NCBI GenBank assembly: GCA_023333565.1
Contig: JAJKFH010000741.1
Span: 124,001-188,000, forward strand
Length of the DNA stretch: 64,000 nt
From: Puffinus mauretanicus
Taxonomy: Eukaryota > Chordata > Aves > Procellariiformes > Procellariidae
Direction: 5' to 3'
A model generated the notes under the pieces. It had not been told where the DNA came from and did not search any database. It saw nothing but the letters and a program-made list of their open reading frames with translations. This document shows, piece after piece, positions 24,406 through 36,500 of this stretch. Position 1 is the first letter of the stretch. The number at the start of each line of letters is the position of its first letter. The position numbers and the translations under genes were made by a program.

Positions 24406-27400
24406 ACATTCTTTTTGATTCAACATCAATAGTGGTGTAAGGAAGGCTTGACCCGATTTGAGAGGAACCAAGCGTGACTGTGAACTGGAAGGTGGGGCTG
24501 GCTTTGTTCAAGTCACGCAAATCTAGACCAGCCCAAAATCTGATGACGGACTGCTCTTTCAAAGCTTTATTCAAGTAGGCGCATTCATGGCCATTTAAGA
24601 ATAAGGAATATTATTCATAATTTCTCATGTTTCCTACCCATTCATGTGCTGAATCATAAGTAACGTAACTTATTTTCTAAAGGAAGGACCTTCTGGTGAA
24701 AATGGAGCTAGAGGCAAATAAAGAAAAATTTTATTAGTCACTCAAGATAATTTACATCTTTTTCTGACTTTCAGTTCTCCCAGTAAATTTTATAGTTATT
24801 GAGAATGAACAAGCAGATTTAATGTGATGGGGAGTAGTACATCCTTCTCTCTAATTTTTTCTCAGACCAACCATTATGAAAGTGCTGAAGCAAACAGTTC
24901 CTCGGTCTATCTTCTGGTTCCTGGTATGTAAGTGAAGAAGAAAAAAAAAATAATAAAAAAAAAGGATTCTGTATTAGAGGCTGGTCTTGTAGCATCTCAC
25001 TATGACTGAAAGCAGAAGTGACAGAAATCTCATGGGAAGCTTTTCTAGTGAGCTTCCCTGTCCATTTTGCAAAGTCAGGAGATGCAGATAAGCTCTTCGG
25101 GTTTTCAGAATTCACTTCTAAATCTGATACGCAGTTACAGAACAGTGTTTTTCAGATTGTTTCACACTACTAAGTGTCCCAGGGGGCTGTTTTATGTTTG
25201 GTGACGCCTGCAGATTTTTCAGTTCCCCAACAAATTATGTAGGAAAATGGCTTTATACCTGTCTGTCCATGACATCCCACTGAAGATGGAGACTGGAAAG
25301 TACCGCTAAAATAGCTGCCCCTTGTTCCTAGGAAAGGACATAAACTTTGCGAATGATGTTTGCAGCAGAACAACGTTATTCAAATTATGTGCAACTTCAC
25401 CAATGTCCAATTTGATGTGATAGCTGAAGTCATTGTAGACCTGACTATCATATAAGCAAATATTTAAGACGATGGTGGTAAACATTCACTTTTTTGCATA
25501 GAAGGTTTAAAGGGAGTTATGAGAAATATTTGCAACCAAGGGTGACCGAGGAAGTGACTTTAAAGAGGAAGTCATCCTCCTAAAAAATAAGGAACCTTGG
25601 GGATTTTAATTCTCTATTCACAAAGCCCTCATCTGAGAAATGGATGGTTTGGTTGATTTTATTTTTTGCTGTTGCTTTTAAAAATTAATCTGTGAAACAC
25701 TATTGGTCTTGGCTCACTGGTAAACCATTGCCTGCTCTTATTTTTTCTATATGTTATTTAAAGTGATATCTTAACTGAAAAGCCTTACACATTTGGCACC
25801 CACTTACTAAGTGATATAGAGCTCTGGGGGAGCCCTGGACTTCAACGTCAAAGAGAAGATCTCCGGAGATGCTTTCAGATGTGCCAAAGAGCTGCAGAAA
25901 CCAAAACCCCGGGCTCTGCTAAGGCAGAGTCATTTTTCGAAGTGTCACCTCTCGTTAAATGTTCTGATGTTTGTTTTGTAGTTATGGGAGATACTAACTT
26001 AGTCTTCAAGTCTTCACCTTCTTCATATGCTCCTTAAATATTCCTCAAAATGAGGCAAGCATCCTTCTTCCTTCTCCAGACTGAGGAAGAACGAGTGGAA
26101 ACTTCAGTACAGTGTTTTATCCATCTCCATCTACTGAGTAGGAGAGCTTTCATAATCGAATGAAAAACATTTCTGATATAGAGTGAGGATTATTGAGAAC
26201 ATCCAAGTTTATTTACTATGCAGCAGTGCCAGCTTGCTTTTGGGATGATTTTATATATTTCGCTTGATCTGTAAAAGGACCTTCCATTTCATGGTCAGGT
26301 TGGGAAATCTTTTGCTTACCATTAAGACTGGGTCAGTTATGAAATATTTCACCCAGCAAACGGTGAGAAGAAGCTGGTTTTATTATTCTGGGGCCAGAAA
26401 TACATCCTGAATTTGTCTGAAATTCTATCAATTTATTGGACACTGAGAAAATTCAGTCCATTTCTAATTTGGAAATGCATTTTTTTTTCTGCTTTCACTG
26501 AAATCCTCTGCGCTATAAAAATCTCAGCCCTAATTTACATGGAATGGTCTCTACTTCCCTGCCTCATTGGACGTAACACCTTTTTAACTGCTTCTGTAAG
26601 ATGGGATTGGATCATCTCGTGTTACATCCCAGCTTTATGTAAGAACTAGTATTTCACAGCTGAGCAAGCTCAACGCAGTTTCGTTTTAATTATTACCTAT
26701 GACTGCCTCTTAGCAACTCTGCCATTATTTGTTAGGCAGGATTAATTAATATTGTCTAGGCAACAGGCTCGAAAGCCACAACCGAAAGGATATCAAGTTG
26801 TGTCAGTTCTCAGGGTAAGGTTTTGAAGGTGCTGGAGAACGTATCTGGAGTCAGTGTCACGGCTTTTAGCCGTGTTTCATTGCTCTGTCACGGTTCACTG
26901 AAGCTTTTCAGGGCTTAAAATCATACTGAACAATTGATGCTTTCGCAGCCCCGCGGAGCTGGGTTTTTACACCAAAGCTGTGTGGCTTCTCAGGGTCTTG
27001 GTCTCACCTCCCGTCTCTGAAGACCTGCCAGCACAAATTCAGAAATATCCTTATTAGCAGCCACACGTTACGGTGTTACGCTAAAGCCAGTATGACTTGC
27101 ACAATGTTTCCTTGATGAATGCTTATGAAAACATTTTCTTTGGGTAGATCTACGGTAGAGGGGAAAGCACGATGAGATGACGTGCCGCTTGGGGAACATG
27201 CCTTCTCCCACTGCCACCCCTCTGCACCACGGCGCTCGGCGTGACGGGCATTGCTTTGTGCCCATTTCGGGGTGTGTGTTTAAAAAGTTTCATGTGCTCT
27301 CATAGAAAAGTCTACCACAAATGCAGTCCTTTTGCAGAAAATGAATGGGTGTTAAAATTACCTGTCAGCAGGGCAGGTTTGAACACGGATGCTTGCACAC

Positions 27401-30400
27401 ACCTACATCCACTACTGTGTAAGCCTGAAGTCATGAGCTACACCTGGTTACCGTGAAAAAATAAAGTGCAGAGCAAGAATGCATTTCCCACAGAATCCTC
27501 CTTTACTTTTTGCGAGTATTTTTGGTTTTATCCCGAGACAGAAGGATGAACTACTACTTTGCTACTGTAGTAAGGAAAGATCTGCAAGCAGGATGCTCCT
27601 GGTTATGTGACGCTTTGTATCTCCCCAGCGCCTTTCTGGTAACAGCTACTAGTTACCAGAAAAAAGAATATTAAGATTACGGTTGGTTAGAAGATGCAAT
27701 GTATTTTCAACTTGCTGTAGCCGTGCCCTGCAATGGGCTAGATCCTCAGCGGGTATGCAGTGGGCTGGTTTGAAAGTAGATGCTTTGAACACTATTTGCC
27801 TCCTTCCCCCAGATTTGGGGTTTCCGTGCTTTGCTTTCTACCTGACGGCTAATACCCGCTGGATAAAATGGCTCGGTTTGCCCAGAGCTGAGGACAAGCA
27901 ACCAGCATGACTCAAACCTAGAGTGCCTTGTTCACCTCTCCCGATGGCGAACCGGTGAGATCTCCCAAGCTTTAACATCCCCTCTCTGCTGATGGTGCTC
28001 AGCTCCCAACTTGCCCGGGCCACCTCTGGCTGTCTGGTTTCTCTCTCCTCGTGGCTGTGAGCGAATGCTGAGATTTTCAGTGAGGTCTCAGGATTTTCAG
28101 CCAAGAAAATCCCAGAAAGGAAAATTTGTGAAAGTCTTGTGCTACCTTTTTCCTTCTCACTGTCTTGACGTCTACTTTCTTGTTTGTCTCGCCCCTGAAC
28201 GGCAGAGAAGGAATGTAGTGGTTGGGTTTTTTTTTTTGGTTGAGATCAGTCTCTTGCCAATATTAATGAAAATGTCTGGACTTACAGAGTAAGTAAGTAC
28301 GGGAGTCACAGGAGATTTTATACTAATTTTAAAAAATAAGTATCAGAGGAAAAAAAGTACAATTTGAAACCAATCATGTTGCCTCTCAGTATAATGTTCT
28401 TTCCAAACTGGGACTCCAGATTAAAGGAAGAGGAGCACTCAGCTCTTTCCAAGGAGAGTTTTTTCCATACGATGTTTCTTTGCGATGCTGCTGCAGTTCT
28501 GCCTTGCGTGGCTCTTTTCATGCCTTTTAGCAAAAAGGTTAGGATCTCTCCATTCACCTCTTTTTCCATATTTAGAGTATATAGCTACAGCCTGCTCCTT
28601 TCTGTCCTCTATGTATATATTCTTACAAGTTGCAGGTTTTCTCCTTTCTGGTCTTCCAAAGGAAACAGCACGTCTTTGCAATGGGCTTTTCCAGAGCTGT
28701 TCACCTATTTCAGCAGCTGTGAAGAGCAAGGGACAAGTGATGTGTCCATGCCCCTCTACCCCGGTTCCCTCTCTCCTTCCCACCCTTCCTGCAGCTTGGT
28801 CAAACTACCCGTTGACTTTTCTGGAGTGATGCCGAAAGCCGAAGGGGTATTTTCTTGCAAAGCAGAAGCCGCTTGTGGTAGAAACGTCTCCTGAAATCTG
28901 GGTAAAGCGGCTGCCTTGGGAGCTAGTGCTCCAGCGTAAAGGTCAGCGCACGTCCAGCGAGCGTATCAGAAGTAATAAACCTGGCCAGATGCCCGCGGGG
29001 CTCCGACTCAGCGCCCGTAAAGACCTCTTACGCAGTGGGCAAGCGAGCAGATGACGTATGGCAAAAGCCCTTGGTAAAGGTGATGGTGTACGGTGACCTG
29101 GTCCCAAAGCACGGAGCTCTCGTGCTCCTTGCTGGACTTCGCTCCAAGGGTATGACTTAAACGCTGAGCCCCCCTCCTTTACCGCATTGCCTTGGGTGAA
29201 ACAGTTACCTCAACCCAGGCTGGAGAGCAAGTATTTCGCAGGGCAGGTTTCCTCTGAGGAACATTCTTGCCTTTTGTATCATCAGGACGTGCCCCTGCTC
29301 AGAGGGAAGGAGGAGCTCCTCCACGATCAAGCTATATCTCATCCATCATGTGCTGAATCCATCCGGACTGGCCCTTCCCTAATTAGGGCAGCAGTCACCC
29401 GAAACACCTTCTCCGCAGATGACCTCGCTGCTGCCTTCTCGCTGCCGCGCCTCCCCATCCCGGCGGCAGCGGCCGAGCCCGTCCTCCTCCCGCTGAAGCG
29501 ATCGGCCTTGTCTTCACTCTCTCCCTCGCTCGACTTCCCCTCAAACCAGAAATGTGTCAGAAATGAATTAACTTGTAGAGCGAATGAGTTTGGTTATTAA
29601 AGGAAAAAACCCACATTGCTCATACGTGGTCTGCACGTGCCTCCGTTCACCCACAGCCGCCGCGTGCGGCCGAGAGAGGGACTGGAGCGATGCTCTTGGA
29701 AGGGTCCTCAGGACGTTGCAGTTTTGGGGCTGAAGATGGTCACTGAAGCGATGAGAACTGAGTTTGAAGTTGAGGAGGGTTGCTGGAGATGTTTAGGTGC
29801 CTGTGTACAATAGGACTATAAGGGAACTGCACACTGGTGGGGATGGAAAGGAGCTCCAGAGCAGAGGCAGGAGGACTGTCGTATTCCCAGGGCTGGTGGG
29901 TCACTGGGATGAGCCTTGGACCAAAGAGGGTTTTGGGTGATTGGAAGGAAGGTGACTCTGGGTGACGGACTGTGGCTGTGGGGTTGGTCACTAGGAAGAG
30001 GTGCGAGAGGACAGGGCACCAATATTGGGATGGGGAAGTACTGGAGACAGTCAACAGTGAGGGGCTGAGCACAGAAGGGTGCCGGAGGTGACATTTGGTC
30101 AGTGGCTGGGTGGAGGTGGTAGGGGTTGATTGAGGCAGTACAAGGTGCATGGTCCCCTCGGCTGTCTCCTTCATAGCTTCCCCTCATTTCTTACCAGAGA
30201 TGAAAAGGTAAGAAAAGGCCTCGGAGGTGCTCTTTGTGGGAGAGAACACGTTGCACCAGCTCAGGCAATTCCTGCCTCTGCTTTTATTAAGCGCACCACT
30301 GCTCTTGTCCTAGCCCCACTGCCCGTCTTTCCAGCTTGCGTCACCCTTCGCAAAGTTAGACAGCAACTGTGATAGAGATAAGGAGGCAGGACCCTTGTGC

Positions 30401-30889
30401 AGCGGGAAGGGGGTCAGTGAAGCGGCTGTCACAGCTCCAGTTTGCTGTCTGACAACAGGAACAAGCTACCGCTGCCGACAACGTGCTCCTTGCCCAGTGG
30501 TTGCTGTGTCCCGAAGCAGCTTTCCCTAAGCTTGCAGGGAAACGCCTATGGACTGCTCTTCGCACTCCCGTGGCGAAGGGAGGTTGCTTACAGCAGCCTG
30601 GTGTTGTGCAAGTCCAATACTGGACTTTCTCTCTCAAGAGAGAATTGCCAGCATCTTTACTACGTCTCTAGGGATGTTCACAGTGAAATTGCTTTTTTCT
30701 GGTGACCAAAGGGGAAAAACTCCATATTTGGATGATTTAAGTTACAGGCATCTTGGGTTTAAGGCATGAGAGAATTTAATGCTGTTAGTAATTCCCTGGA
30801 ATTCTCTATTTAATCTTGAGTCACAAATAAGATGAAAGGATTGTTTCGTACTAAATATTACTGAAGGAAATCACAAGCAAATGAGCCCA
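24406..30889. other. Intergenic DNA downstream of PTGS2
   Basis: About 6.5 kb with no supported gene. A perfect 11-bp-stem hairpin lies at 27633-27662. The segment 29740-30185 is guanine-biased on the plus strand and gives long antisense frames (144 and 123 codons) with no recognised domain. Frames at 28364-28894 and 29187-29600 (+) have no homology I recognise. Confidence 0.5.
27633..27662. repeat. Perfect 11-bp inverted repeat
   Basis: TTTCTGGTAAC (27633-27643) and GTTACCAGAAA (27652-27662) are exact reverse complements around the 8-base loop AGCTACTA. No U-tract or gene is associated with it. Confidence 0.8.
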
Positions 30890-30907
30890 TACAGGTAATG
30901 TTTTCAA

Positions 30908-30913
30908 TTTATT
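30908..30913 (-). terminator. PTGS2: Distal poly(A) signal AATAAA of PTGS2
   Basis: TTTATT on the plus strand is AATAAA on the transcript. About 30 nt downstream the transcript reads TTTGCTTGTGATTT, a plausible GU/U-rich element. This is the last such signal before the CR1-free intergenic DNA. Confidence 0.55.
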
Positions 30914-31010
30914 TATATAAACAATTGCATTTTAAAAACATTCTTGACCTACAAAAATAAAGTGAAAAACAATTCACAGAATTTTAAATAAATAATCTCA
31001 AACATACACA

Positions 31011-31016
31011 TTTATT
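31011..31016 (-). terminator. PTGS2: Alternative poly(A) signal AATAAA of PTGS2
   Basis: The transcript strand reads ATAATAAATGTGTATGTTTG, so an AATAAA is followed closely by a GU-rich stretch. A further ATTAAA lies at 31359-31364. Which of these is used cannot be decided from sequence alone. Confidence 0.45.
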
Positions 31017-31341
31017 ATGAGCAACTTGAACCCAGCCAAACCCAGCAGGTTGGGTCACAGATAAGTGACTGTTGAAATGCGGCTGCAGAGTACAAAATGC
31101 AGAGTGAACATGATTCCTTTCAAAGCAGCTTACATCTTAACTCAAGAAATTCATGAGGAATTTCTCTTTACCTACACCAAAATAACTAGATCTGTCCAGA
31201 CTTGTCTCCCTTTGACTATAAGCCAAACACTTTCCCTTGTTAACGGCAGAAGGGCACTCTGAAGAAGTCTGTTCCAAAGATGGATCTGAATGACAATTAC
31301 ATGTTTAACAAGTGTCCAAGCAGTCTTTACTTATTAGCATA

Positions 31342-31349
31342 TACAGTAC
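31342..31349 (-). promoter_or_regulatory. PTGS2: miR-101-type 8-mer seed site in PTGS2 3' UTR
   Basis: The transcript contains GTACTGTA, the complement of the miR-101-3p seed with an A opposite position 1. miR-101 is known to repress COX-2 in mammals. The match here is seen directly, but its activity in this bird is inferred. Confidence 0.5.
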
Positions 31350-33142
31350 TGACCACCTTTTAATACCACTTATTGAAGTTTTTCCCTTCTTCATGCTTCA
31401 AATAGAAAAAGGAAAACAAATGCCCTTCTTTCTCCCAAAGCATTCATACCAAAGACCACTTCCAGTCAGTCACTGGTATTGATCACTAGAGGAGATCTCG
31501 ATTCAGCTATTCACGCTAACAATTACAAACTTACACAGCATAAGGTAATCGGTGTCTCTAAACAAATCAACAGAAACAGAAGTCAGTCAAACTATACTAT
31601 GCCATAGCTGTTACAACGCACGAACCTCTACAAGTGCTTGAGAGATTCAGATGAAACATAAAACTCAAGTCCTTCTCCACAAGAAGCCAAGGAATTTTGG
31701 GCAGGGGTACAGAATACCAGGTTGCTGCTCTATTCCAGTCTGAAGTGACTTTTTCTTTTTACCTATAGTTCCCCAGCTGTTTTTATGGGAAGATCATCTT
31801 CTACATTTCCTCTCTAGAAATTAAAAAAAGATACCCTTATGTGCAAAGTTTGAAGTGCTGGTACAAGATCCTGTGTAACTTATGTGCCCGGATGAGACTA
31901 GGTATTTTAGTGCTGGATCAGGACAAATATGTCCAGGAGATTTTGTGCTAGCTCGCCAGTTGTAAGCAAGCTTAAGCCACTTACTTAAAATGCCTCTGTT
32001 TATAAGTTATAAACAAAACATTATCCCTCCTCCCCCCAATAAATAGAACTAAGTCACAAGCATGGCTTGTGCACATGGACATAAGCCACCTTCAAGTCTT
32101 GGTGCCTTGAAGTTTTGCTAGATCTACTCTGTACTCATTTCGCAGCTGTGTATGTTTACACAGCTTCTCAGTTTTCACTATTCCCCAATAATCTCTGTGT
32201 TTTGGGTACACAAAGCTATACTATACTCACATCCTTAACTAAAGCTATACTGTGCATTTGTCCTTAAAGTGACAGATTAAATTACATTATCAAGTAGCCC
32301 AGAGAACTACAGCTATGAAAAGAATACCAATACTTTGGACTAAGTTTAAGACCTCCCCAAAACTTGCACAATAAAACATCTGTATCGGAATACAAGCAGC
32401 CTTGTACTGCAGCCCGAGAGTCAGTTATTTCTAAGCTCAGTACCTTATTATCATCCTCTTACACAAGTAATACTTCTGTGACATATGCTTCAAAACCAAG
32501 TAGGATCCAAGAGAAGTTCTATTTTCTTTAAATAATTACATTTTAAAAAGTATAATGCCACATGAAAGTAGATTTACACATAAAAAACAAACATATAAGT
32601 TACTATACAAAGTGCCTTATTTGCAATGAAGGAGAGGTAGTATCAACAACAGATGCAACACGTTTTCTGACTTTATGTAAATAAGTGAGTCTCAAGTATA
32701 TGTATTTCTTGTTAATCTTGGAGTGCTCATACTGAATTCATAATCTTTTCTGGCAGTTTTTCATTAAGTCAAGTTTTTCTTGTACTTTTAGTTCAATAGC
32801 CTGTTTGCAAGTTTAAGAAGTTGCTGAGGGAATAACTCGCTTTTGTAGTGTTCTGTGACCTATCAAGTGAAAAGACAAAAAACCCACCAAACACCCTCTG
32901 TCAAGTATTAAAATAACATTAAAAAAAAGTTGGAACCTTTGTCCACTTTGGAATACGTAGTTCTGTTACAGAAGACTTTAAACAAGGGATTCACCACTGT
33001 AGAGCTCAAACACAGAAAATCCCTTTTGTAAATGGAAGCCTTACCTGAGTAAGGAATCTAGGGCAACCCCCACAATGAAGATGCTCAAGTTCTTTTTTTT
33101 GTTTTTAAACACTAAGCCATAAATAGAATAAATTATATTAGT

Positions 33143-33155
33143 TAAATAAATAAAT
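33143..33155 (-). promoter_or_regulatory. PTGS2: AU-rich element in PTGS2 3' UTR
   Basis: The transcript reads ATTTATTTATTTA, three overlapping pentamers that include the UUAUUUA(U/A)(U/A) nonamer type, 15 nt after the stop codon. Another ATTTA follows at 33120-33124. Such elements are bound by HuR, TTP and related proteins and govern rapid COX-2 mRNA decay in mammals. Confidence 0.8.
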
Positions 33156-33169
33156 AGATAGATGGATTT

Positions 33170-33576
33170 TTACAACTCAGCAGATCGCTCTTTCAGTAGT
33201 AGTGTGGGGTTGATATCTTCCATTGCTGTTTTTGAGGTACTAACATTAATAGTGGCCTCTGTGGGTTCAGGATTTAAGATGTGGAAAGCAGTGAAAGGAC
33301 AGCCTTTCACGTTGTTGCAGATGAGCTTCTGTAAGGAGGCAGTGTTGATTATTTCGAAGCCCACTTTTCCACCGAAGGTGCTAGGCTTCCAGTACTCGGG
33401 GGAGCAGATAGCATTTCCCATCAGTCCTTTCAGAGAGAAGGGTGCTCCAATCTCCACCATTGTTTCACCAAAGATGGCACCTGGTCGTGGCTTTTCTACA
33501 AGAAGGCCTGGGTACAGCTCCATAGCATCAATGTCTCCATAAAGCTCCTCCAGTTCAGCTGCCATTTCTTTTTCTC
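33170..33576 (-). CDS. PTGS2: PTGS2 exon 10 coding part (Ser516, C-terminus)
   Basis: 407 coding nt. It holds [18 protein letters not shown] with Val509, which opens the COX-2 side pocket, and Ser516, the acetylation target of aspirin. The C-terminal COX-2-specific segment has an NVS sequon, and the protein ends KERSAEL then TAA. SAEL is a KDEL-like retrieval signal. Confidence 0.97.
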
Positions 33577-36500
33577 CTGTAATTATTGATGAGTAAAAAC
33601 CGTCAGTGGAAAAAAAAAAAAATCCTATTTTCATCGCAATGCTATCCTGTTCAAGTCCAGTAATAGCACTGCAGGACCCTGTTAGCCATTTTAAGAAAAG
33701 GGCCCTTGTTTGTTAGAAAGGATCAAAACTGTTACCTGTAAGTTCTTCGAATGATTTGAATGGTTTCAACATGAAGCGTTTCCTGTACTCATTTAAGGAC
33801 TGGTATCGCATTTGTCTGCTTTGGTCAATTGAAGCCTTTGCTACCTTCTGTACTGCAGCAGGAACGTTTTTCCCACCAGCAACCTATTTAATAAAGAGGA
33901 AAAGTAGTAAGATCTCCCGATAAGAGTCATGAGGAAGTTGTGCCTTTGTAGTACATGAGTAGTTTTGGATAGCTTTATTCTACCCCCTTGTGCCACCCCC
34001 AGTTTATATCTCTGTTGGTTCACTAGCAACTTGAGAAAGTACCTACCCTGCCAGCTCTTTGCTTGGAGAAAGATTTCACCATATGGGAAAGGCCATGTTC
34101 CAGCATTATAGAGTTGTTGTAGAGGAACTGCTGGAAAGTGTACTCCTGGTCATGTATCTGGAAAGTGTCAGGCAGAAGTGGGTGCCAGTGGTAGAGAGTA
34201 TTGAATTCAGCTGCAATTCGGTTCTGGTATTGAAATCGCTGGTTGAACAGCAGCTCAGGATCAAACTTGAGTTTGAAGTGGTAGCCACTCAAGTGTTGCA
34301 CATAGTCCTCAATAACGATCTTGATTGTCTCTCCTGTTGGTCAATGAAACAGAAGAGAATATTGCTACTTGTTCCCTGAGAAGCTTTAGGTGGTTACCCT
34401 GCTCTGAGAGAAAATACCATTTCTGAACCGTTCTAAAAAAAAAAAATACTACAGTGATCAGGATAACACCATGTTGAAGTGTTTGTTACCTCTTACAGAA
34501 AATGATTTACACATTTCATGTGACTAGGAGTAAGGGATGGAACTAAAGATCCCAAGAGTTTTTGGCTGCGGAAGAGAAGTGTTTTCTACAGCTTGCTCCC
34601 CTCTCCCCTGCCAAGATACACTTCCTTGAATACTCCACAGAACAGCACACATCAGTATCTACATTGTGTTCAGCTATACAATACTCTCTAGGATAGAGGT
34701 AGGGGATAATGAAGAAAGTTGGTATTGAAAGCAACTCTTAGCTTCTGAGCTGCTTAATAAAATTGTCTTAGTTTACTGTTTCAGTCACAGTTCGGGCAAG
34801 GTCTCTTCAAGCTTAGTGTACGCCACCATTTACATAAAACGAAATACCACTGAACAGATAATTAGACAGGCGAAGTATGTAGAATTACATTTTACATAAC
34901 TTCCTGAACTTTAGACTTAATCACAGCCTTTCTTTTAAAGCATACCTGAACTGACCCAAGCCTAGGGGAAAAAACCACGAAGAACCCACAAGATCTGAGA
35001 GTCTGAGGTCATCTAGCTTCACACACTTTCTCTCCGAGAAATGAACCTTAGCTTCCTGCCTTTTCACTGCTTCCAGTTCTGTTTCCCTTAGATAAGGGAA
35101 TTAAGTATCACTTAGCTCAGTTGTCTTCAGTTCTGTCTTTAACATAGCTGGGAGGAAGCTGTATCTTAATACAGTCCCAGTGACGGGTCATGAAGGCTCA
35201 GATTATGCCCTCACACACCAATTTAAGTAATAGCTTTTCCTCTTACTGCACCTACTGCAGCTGCAGTAGATAATGGGTAGAAGTGTCACGCTCAAGAGAA
35301 GGTTAGAGTTGCATGTAGTAGAAGCGACACTCACCTATCAATATCAGTCTAGTAGTTTGGAACAGCTGCTCATCATCCCACTCCGGATGCTCCTGTTTCA
35401 GGATGTCACAGACCCGGTTGTGTTCCCTCAGCCATATCGTAGCGTACATCATCAAGCCTGGGACCAGACCAAACACCTCCTGCCCGACGGAAAACTGCAA
35501 GTGTTCAGGTATGTGAGGAGGGTAGATCATCTCTGCCTGAGTGTCCTTCACCGTTGGTGGATACATTTCGCCGTCAATCATCTGCCGGGAGGAGGGAGAA
35601 AGAACAAAACAAGAGAGTCGTAAGCTATAATGCGTATGAATTAAGCTGTGTTGATTTTGGTAGTACTGACTTTAGGCTTACACTTTAGATCCATTACACC
35701 ATGCACAGAGTGCTAGTTTTAGGAAATATATGTCATCCAATAAGAAAGCAGGAGTTCTGAGGTAAGCCATACCTGGTATTTTAGCTTTCCATCCTTTAGA
35801 AGTCTCAGTTTAAGTTGTCTCTCCAGAGTCTCTCCATAAATATGGTTCAAGTCAACCTATAAAATAAAAGCATTTGGAACTGAAGCCAAGCCACATTTTT
35901 TGCTATTTTAGGATAGGTCCCACTTCTATGGATGCCAATAGGAGCTCATCCCTTAGATGTTTACCTTTAATTATATTATTGTTACCTTATAAGTATCATG
36001 CACTGATATTTAAGATGAAGTCAAATTATTTCCTGGCAACTGGAGCCATCTCTGCATAAGAGCAAGTTTTTAAATTGACTGACAGTTTAAGAGGACTCTG
36101 TTTAAAGTGTCAGCAGCTTTCTATAATGCAGACAGCTCTTTGTATATACACACATATTTTATAGCTCTCCATTTTAGACATACACACTACACTTACACTG
36201 AAGAACTCTTTATCCAAAGGCTGCCTGTTTTGTAGATATAGATCCTAAATCCAAGTCTGCTTTTGAAGTTCTTTTTAAACTAAGTCTCTTCAATTAGCAG
36301 CACACAAGATACTTTACAGTACTAGATACAGCTCTTCGTGACCGACAGAAAGAATCCAGAGCCACTGAGTATCCAGAACTTATCTAGCATGCTTTAGGTG
36401 AAAGCAGATTCTTGAGAAGAATAAAAAAAGTCATACAGATCACTGTGCAGATATTTTAAACAGAACCACATGCTTTGCACAAGCGGTTCTGACCAGGAAG

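Larger units (their letters stand above)
30890..33169 (-). other. PTGS2: PTGS2 3' untranslated region
   Basis: About 2.3 kb of AT-rich sequence following the PTGS2 stop codon on the minus strand. Its length and AU-rich character fit the known long, unstable COX-2 3' UTR. It holds a cluster of overlapping ATTTA pentamers directly after the stop, scattered ATTTA motifs further on, one perfect 8-mer miR-101-type seed site (31342-31349) and at least three candidate poly(A) signals. The end near 30890 is inferred from the last AATAAA. A shorter isoform is possible. Confidence 0.72.

Noticed and set aside
29740..30187. Minus-strand frames of 144 and 123 codons
   Set aside because: The segment is base-biased and gives proline/serine-rich translations in overlapping frames, with no recognised family.
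34059..34379. Plus-strand 106-codon frame
   Set aside because: Antisense shadow of PTGS2 exon 8. The minus strand encodes the conserved catalytic sequence with consensus splice sites.
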